Shown here one piece after another: positions 46,211-58,590 of a stretch of DNA of 64,000 bases. Position 1 is the first letter of the stretch. Each line of letters begins with the position of its first letter. Position numbers and translations under genes: made by a program. Source of the stretch: Paraphysomonas bandaiensis (lineage: Eukaryota > Chrysophyceae). Below the pieces are notes generated by a model. It was not told the origin of the DNA and ran no database searches. It was given only the letters and a program-made list of their open reading frames with translations. Location of the stretch: the NCBI GenBank assembly GCA_965644295.1, contig CBFFRP010000249.1, positions 95,854 to 159,853 on the forward strand. Direction: 5' to 3'.

Positions 46211-48709
46211 AGTGGGTCGCTCATATCTCGCTCCAGTATGCCGCCTACACCCCGATGAGAGCTCGCTATTCCAAGCAGCAGATCGAGCTATGCGTTAAGT
46301 ACATGGATACCTCCTCCTCCTCCTCCTCAGATGCATCAGACATATGGCGTGTGTCTCTTGGTGTGTGTTTCTATCGGTGGTGTCGTGTGTGTTGTATGAG
46401 GAGGCGATGCAGGAGCAGTACAGTCAGAGGGATAGTCGGGGGCCGACACACCGCCCTCCGAAGAGGACTACACACTCTACGCACTCATACGATATCGCAG
46501 AAGGATCGTCGTGAGGTAGATAGATGTGTGATGACTGCAGCCGATAAGAGAAACAGACTGAGACTGATACGCCGCGCAATGAGAGTGTTTCTCTCCCTCT
46601 CGCCCTCACACAAGAGACAGAAGGCTGTGTCCTGGTATGAAAATCGTCTCCGACTCACTGTTTTTGGTCACTGGGTACGAGTTCACATGGAGAACGAAAC
46701 TATAATGAAAAACTGTCGAATTGGAGCGGAATATTTTGCAGAAGTGTCTTATCGGAAGACTTTGCAATTATTGGGGACGTTTGCGATTAGTAGCTCACGA
46801 TCCAAACAAAAGGATCATTTGGGTCAGATATTTGGTGTACTGGTTGCTTATCGGCGCGCAATGATGAAGTGGAATGATTGGATGGCTGGATCTGCTAGGA
46901 GACGGGCGATTTTTGAAACAGTGGATGCGTTCATTCGTGAGAGGCAAAGATGTGCAGCTTGGCGCATCATAGCGGTGCTACGGTCGCGGGTATTCAAGAG
47001 AAAGCGTCATTTCAAAATGGCTCTGTGGAAGGATGGAGGACGACATGCTCAAGAAATTCTAAGGGTACTGCGACGTCAGGTGGATAGGCGAGAGAAAGAA
47101 AAAGAGGTGTATGTTGGAATGACTGTGCATTTAGAGCAGCGTCGCATTCGCTCGGCCATTCGCTGTCTGATATGCAATGTAGCCAACTTGAAGAAGTATA
47201 GAAAAATCAGTTTGTGGGCACAAGCTAAGCATGATACTCTGCAGCTGTTGCAGTTGGTAAGAAAATTGCGACTGTTAGGAGAAGGACAGAGGAGACAAGC
47301 AGCGGCGCTTCAGGTAGGTTAAGGAAGGAAATAATGTTATTCCTTTTTAACATGCACTTTAGTTGGCAGAACGACATTGTGCACGAGTCAGATACAGTCA
47401 TTGTATGAGATGGTGGGTAACACTTCCTTTCCGACGAGAGGATGCAGAGATACGGGGTAAAAATGGGAGAGCCATTGCGCGCAAGTATGTGCAGTCAAGG
47501 GGATTTCGAAAGGGACTGGCGTGTTTATTGTCTACGGTTGTCCGTCGAAAGAGAGAGACGACCAACACAGACTCTATGCTGATGGGTACACTTCTCATAT
47601 CCCGTGGTTTCCGCCTCCTTGCGTCATCCCTAGATCGATGGGTGTCCGCAACACGAATGTAAGTCTCATTGTGTCTTGGTGTCACTGTGTCAACTGCTTT
47701 TATACTCTCCTCTTCTCGGTATATTTTGGCTGGGAGTGTCTCGACTTGTGTATTGCGTTTGATATTGTGTTACAGGAGGGATCTATCACGTCGACTTTTA
47801 GCTGCAGGGGCTCGTTATCACTGGAGGCGTAGAGTTACGATTGCTATCAGGCTACTGCGCTGGGAATGCTCTAAGAGTGGGAAGCTGAGGTGGCAGGCTC
47901 TGATGGCGAGACATCACTGCGAGCAGAGACGCTTAAGACGGGCCACGAGGACCCTCAGCTATGTAACACATACTCACTCTTTCCAACGACAACAGCTGTA
48001 CAGAGGTGTGTGGCTGTGGAAGTACTGGCGAGAAGCGGTTGCTATACGCTGGTGGAAGTCCAAGACTAATAGATGTAGAGAAAAACGAGACTCTCTTCGG
48101 TTGGCATGGGGACTTCACAATTCTTGTCTTGCTCGCGATAGTATTCGTCGCTGGATTCGCCATGCTTGCTCTCCGATAGGCGGCAGTGCAATAGTGCGTA
48201 TGGGAGGGGTGCATAGACAATTCTCTCTTAGTAGGATAGAAAATGTAGTGCGTAGATGCGCTGCTAAATGGCTGGCTCGCACACGCAACAATCGACGCCC
48301 TATTCGTGTCCGCCGTCAAACACCACCTACTATCCGGACTGGTATGTCTCTTGTGCATGCCCCTCCACGGGTACCTCCTAGCGATGTTTTTGATGATATA
48401 CTTTTGCCACCAACCCGGCGCTTCGAGGTTCCAACCTACCGGAATCGAGGGACCAGCCTCTCTGCGGGGCACCTCAACTCCCTCAACTGTTGTGATCGAG
48501 AAGATATGTCTATTCTTGCTGCTGTAGATGACCTCGACAATGCTGCGTGCGAGATATACTCCCGCGCATTAATGTCTGAGAAACAAGAGAAAGCATCCGG
48601 AATATGTAATGATGCGATGCGAAAAAAACAGCTCGCTCAGTCACTACTGGAGTACGCCGAAATGTTAGAAAAGCTACAGCATGCATATAGTAAGCGAATG
48701 GATGTATAA
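46195..48709 (+). CDS. Trp/Arg-repeat protein, Sfi1-like (centrin-binding type)
   Basis: Three exons (46195-47313, 47363-47658, 47776-48709) join in phase to as many as 782 residues. The protein is strongly basic and dotted with tryptophans in helical segments spaced roughly 20-35 residues apart. Examples are F-G-H-W-V-R-V, M-K-W-N-D-W-M, M-R-W-W-V, L-D-R-W-V-S, L-R-W-Q-A-L, L-W-K-Y-W-R, R-R-W-I-R-H and A-K-W-L-A-R. This is the look of Sfi1-type repeats, which bind centrin along a long helix at centrosomes, basal bodies or spindle poles. The last ~150 residues are a different, less basic tail (P-P-S-D-V-F-D-D-I-L-L-P-P) ending in a coiled coil. The start is uncertain: the 46195 ATG lies in the foldback repeat, and an ATG at 46303 would remove 36 residues. 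Assignment by repeat character only. Confidence 0.6.
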
Positions 48710-48945
48710 TTTTATACTAAACCTATTGTACGTACGAAATGTTCTGAAATTGTTAATATGCAGTAGTGTAGTACTTCATAGAAGTATTTAATTTTTGTGG
48801 TTATGGTAACCGAATCGCATGTTATTAAAGACCTGCGCGTGACCGCGACTAATGTGTATTTGTAAGCATACCCACTTATATCTAAGAACACTTTATATCG
48901 AACACTGCTACCCATTTATTTAATTATAATATAGTTATATAGACA

Positions 48946-49097
48946 TAATGTTCAGCCGATTATTTCAGATGATCTCGCAATGGATTTATTGTATTGTCCC
49001 CATAAGATTGCAATACGTGGTTTATTTCAACACATATATTTACACGGTTTATTGTGGTCATATATAAAAATCCTATTATTAGCAGTAGGTGTCAAGA
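48946..49097 (+). repeat. Dispersed repeat R2, copy 2
   Basis: Near-identical direct copy of 39566-39717 (starts ataatgttcagccgattatt). Here it is not followed by R1, showing the two repeats are separable. Confidence 0.88.
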
Positions 49098-49579
49098 CTC
49101 AGAGTAAACAATATGCAAACGTGGGAAATTTTCAGAAATTTGGGAAATTCTAGTAGATTTTACTAGACTTTTAAGAATTGTTGTAGAATGGTTCTAAAAG
49201 TGCTTGAATGAAATAGTGTAGTGTTAATAAATAATTAATATTTAGGTCCTATAGGACACACCAACAGCACGTTTCCTTTTACCAGTAACTACGTTGTATG
49301 CCCTAATACTACTACTAATACCCATCATAAAACGCCAATACACGTCGCGTCACACAAATCCTATGCTAGAGTATTCACTACGTTCAATATATCCATCACT
49401 CAACCAATACAAGCCATACAGTACTATCGCTCGGTGGTAAAACCTTAGCATACTAGAGTATTCACTCAGCTCAACGAGAGAACACACATAGCAGAATAAC
49501 TGTACAACATATAGGCATCACATATAACCAATACACGTAACGTCACACATATCTTATACTCGAGTATTCGCTCAGTTCA

Positions 49580-50100
49580 ATCCGAGAATGGTTCCACCTC
49601 CAGGGTAACCTGGGTATTGAGCTGCCTGCTGAAGTCAAACATCCGGGCTGTTCACTTTAAGGACTCAAAAAACCTGAAGTTAGCAGATGTCAGGTATATC
49701 AACATTCTGCTTGCTCACTGCGTTTGCTTTGAGCGATAGAGCGGAGGTGGTTGCACCTTGGTGCTTGCGGCGAATTAAAAGTATTTATTGCGTTACAAGT
49801 TGCCCTTGCTACTTGTGTTTTGTAATATAGCATATTCTCATATAGCTGCGTTTCCAAAAGCTCCAACAGAATAGCCTTCTTGTGGATACATTGCATACAT
49901 AGTGCTATCTTCACCACTACAACTGTATGAAATAACACCTCCGCTACTTACAGTAGTATAAGTACCTGTGTTTGGAGGCGACGCTTTGAGTGATAGAACG
50001 AAAGTGGGTGCACCTTGGTGCTTGTAGTGAAGCACAAACAGCTTTCGTATCGTTATATATATTAGAATATCATAGTTAAGCACTAGTTATAAATTGCAAT
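49580..50100 (-). repeat. Dispersed repeat R1, copy f, split by an insertion
   Basis: Reverse R1 text runs from about 49587 to 49773, breaks off after GGTGCTTGCGGCGA, and resumes at about 49980 (GAAAGTGGGTGCACCTTGGT) after roughly 200 bp of unrelated sequence. A second partial start is included. It faces copy g at 50330. Confidence 0.7.
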
Positions 50101-50329
50101 GCTACATTAGCTCAGACTCTTAGCAACACGCCTATTGCTAATTATAAAGCATTCACTGCTATGGCATTTACTGCTGTTGACAACCGACTTATTGATAATA
50201 AATTCATTTATATTTTTATAAGCAATTTGATGTTGAACAACATTCCAATTATAAAATTGATCAACATATATATATATTAATGTGTCTGTTGTCAACTATT
50301 CAAATGGGTCAGTTGTCAACGAACCTGAT

Positions 50330-50870
50330 ATTGAAAGTCTAATTATTAGCAATTTTAGCAATAGGCTTTAAGAACCAGCACGAGTTTAGTAGCTAGAAGA
50401 AAACTAGTCAAGCTAGATAGACGTCTACCTGTTACTAACTAGTAGTGCGCACTTTATTATCCTACTATTTATCGCTACGGGGGCTGCTTGTGCGTCGCCG
50501 CAAGCACCATGGTGCAACCACCTCCGCTCTATCGCTCAAAGCAAACGCAGTGAGCAAGCAGAATGTTGATATACCTGACATCTGCTTTCCCGGATGCTTG
50601 ACTTCAGCAGGCAGCCCAATACCCCGGTTACCCTGGAGGTGGGACCATTCCCGGATTCCTGTTTATTAGTGTCCAAAGACGTCTACACAAGTGACACATG
50701 TATTAGTGTCCCTTGTACCACACAAGCATTAGGATATGAGTGGGTAGAAAATTATCTGCCGACTATATATGCGGCTCACTTTTTAGTTCCCCGGAGAAAT
50801 ATCTCCCAAAACACCACGAAAAGGTGCGAGTCCGACTTTGTTGAGGGTAGCGAGCCTGATAATTCGTTTG
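50330..50870 (+). repeat. Dispersed repeat R1, copy g (longest)
   Basis: The most complete copy: AGCAATAGGCTTTAAGAACC lead-in, GCTGCTTGTGCGTCGCCGCA core, TCAGCAGGCAGCCCAATACC, GACGTCTACACAAGTGACAC and the extended right part shared with copy c (GAGTGGGTAGAAAATTATCT, ATATGCGGCTCAC, GGTGCGAGTCCGACTTTGTT). Confidence 0.85.
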
Positions 50871-50944
50871 TTGTCAAGGATCAAAGAAGTACTTCTCTCC
50901 TCCCCGCTGAGTTTTTTAGACCACACCTAGTAGGCAACGAAATA

Positions 50945-51140
50945 TATATATTGAATGTCTGATTATTTAGCAATAGGCGTTGAAAGCCTGCACCAATTAG
51001 TGGCTAGAAGAATGCTAGTCATACTAGTTAGACTACTACCCGTAACTAATCAATACAAACTCTTTTATCCTACTATTTAACGCTACAGAAGCTGCTTGTG
51101 CGTCGCCGCAAGCACCAAGGTGCAACCACTTCCGTTCTTA
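50945..51140 (+). repeat. Dispersed repeat R1, copy h
   Basis: Contains TTTAGCAATAGGCGTTGAAA, TATTTAACGCTACAGAAGCT and GCTTGTGCGTCGCCGCAAGC, ending after ACCACTTCCGTTCTTA. Confidence 0.82.
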
Positions 51141-51902
51141 GTGTGTGTTATGAGGCTCGCCATGATCGTGTGTCCTGGGACTCACCGGCGCGTGTGATCT
51201 GGAGGTCTCCTCTTGGGATGAGACTCCACTCGCTATATGATAGATAGCCTTTTGTACCTCACGGGGACTGACTTATTAGCCTTATGGCAGTTAGGGGAAA
51301 CAGTAATATGCCCTTCTGAGATTGGCGATCTGGTGGCCTTCCTTTAGGCATTGTTCCAAGTGGCTCGGAGGTATGTGGATGAAGGTCTTGCAAAAGGTTA
51401 TGGCCTACTGTGAAGAAGCGTCGAAATCGGCTCTTTTGCTGTCTTAGCCAGCGGTAGAGAACACATGCAAGAGGGTGTATAGCTGTACAGGGGTGGGATA
51501 TGAGGGTCATCCGATGTGTCCAGCAACAGGGAGTCGAGAGGGAGTGTGATGGTGCAAAAGAGGCAACATCTGATTGAGGAGAGGGGGACTGCGCAACAGA
51601 ACAAGAGTCACTGAGGTCGAGTACTCTGATAGACCTATGCACGAGATGATCGTGATGATGATGATGGTCTGGAGGAGACACTCGGACGTCCTCAGCTGCC
51701 CTTGTTAGTGTCTGTGTTGGTGCAGGGGGGTACAGACTGAGGCATAGAGAGTGTGTGGAAGGAAGATGACGGCAAGGTGTCAGAGACGGAGGGAGGGGAG
51801 ATGGTTTGTCTGGAGGTTCTCGAGGAGGAGGTAGAGTGTAAGGTGCGTGTGTATGACAGTGCAGCGGTGCTATGAGTGTGTTGGACAGAGAGAGAGAGAG
51901 CC

Positions 51903-52030
51903 GGTGATGTGTCCAACAGTACAGGTATACAGGTACAAGTACATGGTGATGTGTCCAACAGTACAGGTATACAGGTACAAGTACATGGTGATGTGTCCAA
52001 CAGTACAGGTATACAGGTACATGGACAGGT
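51903..52030. repeat. 41-bp tandem repeat, about three copies
   Basis: Units beginning gatgtgtccaacagtacagg and continuing tatacaggtacaagtacatg, the third slightly shortened. It lies in the repeat-rich region with no gene. Confidence 0.9.
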
Positions 52031-52937
52031 ACATGGGACGAAGTGTGCTGTGTGGTGTACTGCAGTATATTTGCACCGTATTGGAATGGTATACATCCTG
52101 TAGGACACAGTAGTACAGTAGTCGGGTATACCGTATGCGGAATACTGTGTCCATCCAATGAGATGTGTGGGCTGTGGGGATGATAGGCAAAAGTGTGAGG
52201 GGGTGCTCTGCTTGCATAGACGCACACACTACTGGGTTGGTTTGTGCGGTCGTCAAGAAATGGTCCTGTCTTACAAGGTAGCGGGGCCGATGGAGAACAT
52301 GGGTGTTAGCGAATGAACAAGTGGACCGTTTTCGAGTGCCTACCCGCACGAGCCATGCGATGAGTGGTTGTAACCGTAGAGAACGGTGTGTGAGACAGAT
52401 GCGTCTACAAGGGAGTTGTCCAATAGGAACAGACAGCGCTGCAGTGGTGCAGGCACTTGGTTTAACTGACGGCGTTAGTGAGGAGAGTGGTTGCAAAGCC
52501 ACGTTATCAAACGGGAAGCATGTACAACATGGTAAGACAAGATGTTTGTCGGCAGTGTGGTGTGTTTCAAAATGTTGCCCTGCTTGGAGAGAAGGGAACA
52601 GTCTGAGCCCGGACCCGCTGATGGGACACAACCACGGTCTCAATGGAGACATTGAGCTTGGAGCGAGCTAAAAAGGTATAACTTTTTGTTGAACTGTGTT
52701 TTTACCAGAAGAGGAAGAGAATAGGCAACGAAAGCCTATTCATTTAACTTAGTACACTAGAAGGTGGAACTATTAGTATGAGCATAGTAATAATAGATTT
52801 CTCACAGAAGTAAATCAGACGAAGAAGTATAATTTCGTAACTATATTAATTTAGTATAATGACGAGGTATTTAAAAAGTCCTACTTACATCTTGTGGGTA
52901 TGAGCAGCAATATAGACGTGAGATTAATACTATAGTC

Positions 52938-54487
52938 TTAAGCAATCCTACGCTTCTTTTGTTTCTTGGATTGAGGCCGCTTCTTTCTCTTGTTTTTTCC
53001 ACTACATACTATTTGATCTACACATGCGCCCTCTGTTGATTCTACCACATCTTCATCGACATCAATACTACAGTTACCGTCAGCTATCTCCAAATCGTAC
53101 ACACCGTCGCCTGAGGTTTCCTTCCGTTTCACACCGCGGTCTCGTACGGCAGATTTTTTAAAAGATATAAGAGCTCGGTCGAGCAACTGTGCATCATCCG
53201 CACGAATCACATGTGCTAACACCGAGGTCGCCTCTTGACCAGGTACACTGCACGTTCCTAGAGCCACCAACAATACCTGATAAGCGTGCTCGAAAGCACG
53301 GCGCACCTTTGGCATGTTATAGCTATTCTTTCCCATATCCACATCGGGATAATCCGGGTTCTCAATGCACAGCATGTTTGGGCGAGAGGGTCTACTCCAT
53401 CCAGGTCGGGTAGCCTTCAAAAAATAGCTCCCACCATCTCGTATAGATATACCCACATCCGCATACTTGAACGATATACCGTAGAGATGCAAAAACTCTA
53501 GCAGCAAGCTGCCTAAGTTCCATGACATATCGGACCGACGAGAAGCGGAGACTTTTTGGCGCATCTACCATAGCAATTACATATCTCTCACACTGACATA
53601 CGCATAAGCATTTATAAAGTACCTGCAGGAAAGATATAATCATCACACATAATACAAAGGACCCCAGTCCGCCGGTATATGTCTCATTCAGTTTTCGCTG
53701 TGCCTAAAACACAAGATCTCAAAACATAAAGTTTCCAATAATTACCTTCTCACCAGAAACACTTTTATAACCACAGTCAACGGTTTGAGAGGAGGATATT
53801 CGCGAACAAATTTTTTCATTAACTTGGCCGTATTCAACCCGTCATCGTTGTTGCATAGCACATCCACGCTGACCCCACCACGAATATGGTCTAGCTTAAC
53901 AATAGGGATCTTCGCAGCTCCAATCACTTCAATGTAGCTCGCAATATCAGCTCGTTTAATAGCAGTGCCAAGTTTATACAGTGGGTCCTCTTCTCCTTCA
54001 TCCACGCCCAAAACAGCCTATAGAGTAATAAAGTCATGCCAATATACACGCCTCATAAATACAAGTCCACTCATACGGTTAACACGCTTTGACTCTTCAC
54101 ACACACCACTACAGCAGTAGATATAAATACGCACAAACACCCCCAACAATACACACATCTGCTTACAATATCAAGATCGCTCATAGGGGTCAGTATTCTG
54201 GACACATGAGAGCCAAAGGGTTTCACAGTGCATCCAGGAAACACCTCCTCCGCAATAGTCTTTATGTCTCTGAGCACCTCCTCCCTCTTCTCCATCTCCT
54301 CACTCGTCAGAGACATGAGCTGACAGAAGTGAAGGATCTCACAGTGTAAGTTTTGCATGGGATTCGAGGACAGGCCGGTGCGGTGGAGGCCTCTCATCCA
54401 GGGAGTGGCGGACTCTGTTATCAGAGCAGGAGAGATGCTCTCAGATACCTCTGAGGTGTCCTCAAAGGGAATGAAATCGTCACTCAT
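52938..54487 (-). CDS. Non-canonical poly(A) polymerase, TENT4/Trf4-Trf5 type
   Basis: Adds short A-tails to aberrant or noncoding RNAs for nuclear exosome turnover (TRAMP) or mixed tails on mRNAs. Four exons (54487-54167, 54017-53754, 53703-53623, 53564-52938), all phase 0, give 430 residues. The nucleotidyltransferase signature is G-S-H-V-S-R-I-L-T-P-M-S-D104-L-D106, with the third carboxylate D159 in G-V-S-V-D-V-L. The L-N-E-T-Y-T-G-G-L-G-S-F block and the PAP-associated region (N-L-G-S-L-L-L-E-F-L-H-L-Y-G, L-C-I-E-N-P-D-Y-P) are intact. The tail is Lys-rich (K-N-K-R-K-K-R-P, K-K-Q-K-K-R-R), a likely nuclear/nucleolar signal. All catalytic residues are present, so it should be active. Confidence 0.94.
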
Positions 54488-54667
54488 GAGGTATGTATTT
54501 AGAAGGGTCACTTCAAATCATCAATACTTTAACAGCCATATAATCACACTGTATACGCATTCTGTATGAATACTCCCTTGCTCTTAGTGCGCACAGCAGT
54601 GTGTCACAATTCCCGCTTTTCCAGTACAATGCGCCCTTTCTAGCCTTCAAAAAGTGTGTTTTCTAAT

Positions 54668-54740
54668 ATACATACATACATACATACATACATACATACA
54701 TACATACATACATACATACATACATACATACATACATACA

Positions 54741-54774
<34 letters not shown>

Positions 54775-54953
54775 CATATACATACATACATACATACATA
54801 CATACATACATACATACATACATACATACATACATGCATACATACATACATACATACATACATACATACATACATACATACATACATACATACATACATA
54901 CATACATACATACATACATACATACATACATACATACATACATACATACATAC
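54668..54953. repeat. (CATA)n microsatellite
   Basis: About 285 bp of CATA with one CATATATACATATACA interruption near 54769. It ends about 14 bp before the start codon of the CR-type gene and reads CATA on that gene's sense strand. Confidence 0.98.
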
Positions 54954-54967
54954 ACCTTCATATAAAT

Positions 54968-57227
54968 ATGAACTGCAGCAATTGTGAGGATAATAGAATC
55001 ACTTTAAAATGTGTGCAGTGCTTTCAAGCGAAAAGCAATTCCCTGTTTTGTGGAACATGTTTTGAAGCTCATCTTCTTACCAAAAGTTCGAGACATCATA
55101 CGAGTGAAGCGTACAGTGAGAGTGCCGATGCAGAGAATATTGATGTGAATTTAGTTCGCTCATGTTTTAAAGATGCTCATATTTCCTCATGTGGGTCGAA
55201 AGCATCTGTGTGGAAGTACATCCATTCATTGGGTTCAACAACTCTTGGGGTTGATCTCTTCTGTATGTCAAACGACCAATTGGCACCCTCTTTAGTGGGA
55301 CGTACCGATTCTCAGCAGCAAATTGCAAGAATTTTCTCTCAATGGAAGAATAATCATGCTTTGGAACGAAAAGCTGGTCGTACATCGTACCCGATTCCCG
55401 TATGTTCCGGCATGAAGGGTTTGGGAAAGAGCAGATTGTTGGAAGAGTGGAGGTCCCACTTCAAAGCAGCAGATGTGCCGCGACCGTGGCTGGGAATCTG
55501 CGTTCCATATTATAACGGCCACTCAGTCGTCCTCACAGATTACGAGCTCCCGAATGAAGCCTCGTTTGCGTGGAGATTACTTCATCGTTTTTTCTTTGTT
55601 GGTCACAAAGTTTGTGGCGATTTTTTGCTTCATTTACCCCCCGACGCGGGCACATTAACTCTGGCCCTTGCTCTCGCGGTGATACGGGATGCTTGCATTG
55701 AGTCACACTTCATTGAACCCACAGATACCCTCCATATGTTTATCGGAATTGACGAATATCAGGCCATTCCCAATTATACTTCAGATCATCAATGTGCACA
55801 GTCAAGCGAGCGTACAAATCCAATCGGGGGATTGCAACGAGTGGTGGATTGTATTTTAGATACTGCAATTTCTAGCGCTAATAATGTTTGCATATATCCG
55901 TTATTTGCGGGGACGCATTGGGGGAAAATGTCTGCATTGACAGCGTCTTCGAATGCAGTTGCTGAACGCATCTGGATGCAGTATTTATCTCCCGTTGACT
56001 CTGAAGACATGGTGTCATCCTTCCTTCCACACTTGCTGCGGCATACTCATTTTCGGAAGCACCTGTATTTCCTGGGAGGTCTGCCGCGCCCCATATATGA
56101 ATATGCCCGTGCAGTGGACTCCCTGACCCCTGCTGACAGGAGTATCGAGAACATGGGTGCCGCTTTTCAGCATGTGTGGGAAAAACGATACACCCGACTG
56201 TATGCACAGATTCCATCGAGATCGTTGGTTCGGTTAGTGGCGTTTGCGTTGTCAGGACTGGATGTGAATGAAACCGATCTGTCTGGGATAGTTGTGGGGG
56301 ACACGGACTTCCGTTGGGGGGCGGTGCGCGATATGGGATTGTGCTCCTTACTATCAACGGAGACTGGCACATCACATCGTGTGTATGTTCCCTATAGTGT
56401 GTTGCGTATATGTGCTGCTATTAATATATGGTGTGCACCAATCGGCGATGCTGCAAAGCATCTCGTCACTTCAATTAAGCAATTTGTCACTGTAGTTGAC
56501 AATGGTATGTATGAGGTAGAAATGTGGCAGCTGTGGGAGAAGTTTGGTGCATATTTTTATTGCTTTCGTGTTAATTCTTTATTGGAGATTGGAATCAATG
56601 AAATCTCTTTGGCAGACTTGTTCGTAGGATCTTTCAATAACAATTGCACGGATACTGTGAAGTTGACTCCTATGCGCGTGTTTCGCTCTGCAGTGGCAAT
56701 ATGTCCCGAGCTGCCTGATGTGTTACCTGAATTTGAGAATACTGCTCGTCAGATCAACTGGCGAGATGGTAATGAAGTTGTCATAAACGTAACCGGAGGA
56801 GTGGCTGTAGATATATTTTTTGCCTTGAAGTTACGAACAGGTGGCTTGGTGACCGTACTGGATCAGCGAAAAAGGCGATCACAACGGTACATTCAACAGA
56901 AGGAGTTTAATAGTTTGTATGACAGCGCCATGGCAGTGGCTCCCGCTCGGCGGCATGACGACGACAATTTTGTGTTCGCTCTTTTTAACAACATGTCCTC
57001 TCGTTGTCGATTAGAGTTAACTAACAAAACCGCAATTGTCGTATCATGTTTGGAGCACAGCACATTTTATGGGTGTATGTCAACTCACCCAGCTGCCAAT
57101 CCCAGCTGTTGATGTTAATTCAGCCTCCCAGTCGCAGTTGCAGTTATTCAACCCCATGAAGGAAGCTGCTGTTGCCAAAGCTGTCATACAGCGAAGAAGT
57201 TTACATTGTTTCACGTCGGTGGATGAT
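54968..57227 (+). CDS. Crinkler/RHS-type (CR) protein: B-box-like finger, P-loop ATPase, REase-like end
   Basis: The N-terminus is a cross-brace zinc finger: C3-x2-C6-x8-C15-x2-C18-x9-C28-x2-C31-x3-H35-x7-H43, B-box-like. A STAND/AAA-like ATPase follows: Walker A G-M-K-G-L-G-K-S (148-155), Walker B G-I-D-E-Y-Q (D262-E263), L-F-A-G-T near 310 and G-G-L-P-R-P-I near 371. Near the end D615 and Q633-x-K635 (V-L-D-Q-R-K) fit the D...QxK pattern of restriction-endonuclease-like folds. P-loop plus REase is the layout of the CR (Crinkler-RHS) class described in oomycetes, chytrids and trypanosomes, some of which are secreted or nuclear effectors. No signal peptide is seen. The 715-codon frame stops at 57112; a 31-nt intron (57075-57105, gtatgt...cag) would instead extend it in phase to 57227. 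Start chosen at the first ATG after the CATA array. Confidence 0.72.
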
Positions 57228-57243
57228 TAGGGTTAGGGTTAAG
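57225..57243. repeat. Telomere-like TTAGGG repeats
   Basis: Two and a half units (ATTAGGGTTAGGGTTA) right after the possible stop of the CR gene. A reverse-strand counterpart (AACCCTAACTCTAACCCTAA) lies at 59684-59703. Confidence 0.7.
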
Positions 57244-57989
57244 TATTGTGTTTCAAGCCCAGCGAGAGGGTGTTGTTGGAAAGAGAAATGGCAAGGCAGA
57301 AGGAGATGGAATAGATGCACATGTTGACTTTTCTGAGGAGGAGAGGGAGAGACTTTGCATATTTTAAGTTACATCACGGAATATGGTTAAGCGTTATTAG
57401 CTTTGTTCAGAATAGTTTCAATAATAGATATTGAAAATTCTAGTTTACTAAATTATTAACAGATTCTTCAAACGAATTATGAACTATTCGCTTAGGGTGG
57501 TGGAACACGTATGTTCCCATGAGATGGAACTTTAGAATACGTAGTTATATATATACAATGTGAAAAAACTGTAATACGTAGTCAAAATTACTATATAGCT
57601 ACAACTGTGAAACTCAAGTATCATGAGGCTTCAAGATACGGAAGTTAATCCAAGGTAGACATACGAAAAGAATTATAAAATGTAGTTTGTTAGAATTGAA
57701 CATTTCATTGAAGTTAACTTTGCTCTACACGTAAACCTAGCTTTGTTGAACACAATTCAATTTTAAGTAATGTTGGACGAAGGCTTGAGTGGAACTAAGT
57801 TCTCCTCTGAGAGATATACTATAGTAATAATATAGAGCTATACGCCTATTGAACAAGTGTAATTAAATGGTCGTTATAATATATTACCACTAATCGGGTC
57901 AATACAGAAAAGTGATTGCTATCTCGTACTGTTGTTGGTGCATGATGCATTGCACTTGCATTGGTGCATGAGTAGCTATAAATGCTACT
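57244..57989. other. Intergenic, AT-rich
   Basis: No supported gene; left flank of the copia remnant. Confidence 0.4.
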
Positions 57990-58590
57990 GACTGCTTCTG
58001 TGGCTAAGTGGCTGCAAGCAAAATATCGGGTCGGATCCTCTTCGCTATAAGTACATCAGCTTCATCAGTAGATAGAGGTACTCGCTGACGTCCACTCTGT
58101 CTCCGGGTTTGTCATCCCGGAACAAATGTTTTGTCACTGAAGTCTTGGCCTTGAATCCGTCGCTGTGATCGCGAAGTAGATCGTCGATATAGGCGGGCAT
58201 TGATACAGTGATATGTCCCTTGTCGTGCATGGTGAGAACCATTCCAAGATAAGAGATCTGAGGTCCAATATCGATGGTTATCTCTTGCCGAACCAGTCGC
58301 TGAGGAGTCTTTCGAATAATTCGATGAGATCTTCGTGGTCGATGTGACCAAGAGGTCGTCCACGTGTAGTGCTATAATACACTTGCCACGCTTATTCACA
58401 TAAATGAATGCACATGCTGGATCGGCCTTACTGGGTCGGAAGCCTGCATCCAGCAGCACTCCTGTGCCATCTCAGTCCCGCTTCGGGTAGTCCATAGCGA
58501 GCTTGACTGCATCGGCAAGCATTGTCCCATTCGGTAGACCATACTTACGAAGGTAGGGTCTGTGGCGCAGGGAGACCTCTGTGATGTTTC
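57990..58590 (-). mobile_element. Ty1/copia reverse-transcriptase remnant
   Basis: Minus-strand pieces in more than one frame. L-L-D-A-G-F-R-P-S-K-A-D-P is followed by I-A-L-H-V-D-D-L-L-V, the reverse-transcriptase active-site box. After a frame change come L-T-M-H-D-K-G-H-I-T-V-S-M and Y-I-D-D-L-L, then S-E-Y-L-Y-L-L-M and A-K-R-I-R-P-D-I-L-L. At least two frameshifts and a stop make it dead. It could belong to the same family as the gag-protease piece at 13-15 kb. Confidence 0.85.

Larger units (their letters stand above)
48710..52937. other. Large repeat-filled region, no host gene
   Basis: Holds R2 copy 2, R1 copies f-h, directly repeated text near 49320-49580 (gagtattca/cgctcag units), a 41-bp tandem repeat and long Pro-rich minus-strand frames (51259-52227, 51870-52652) without domains. 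The KGRPPD word shared by the frames ending near 39918 and 51259 hints that both lie in copies of one worn element. From 52690 to 52937 nothing is seen. Confidence 0.45.

Noticed and set aside
51259-52652. Overlapping Pro/His/Ser-rich minus-strand frames of 260-320 codons
   Set aside because: Low-complexity, three frames open at once, no domain or splice pattern. They include a 41-bp tandem repeat; possibly worn mobile-element sequence.
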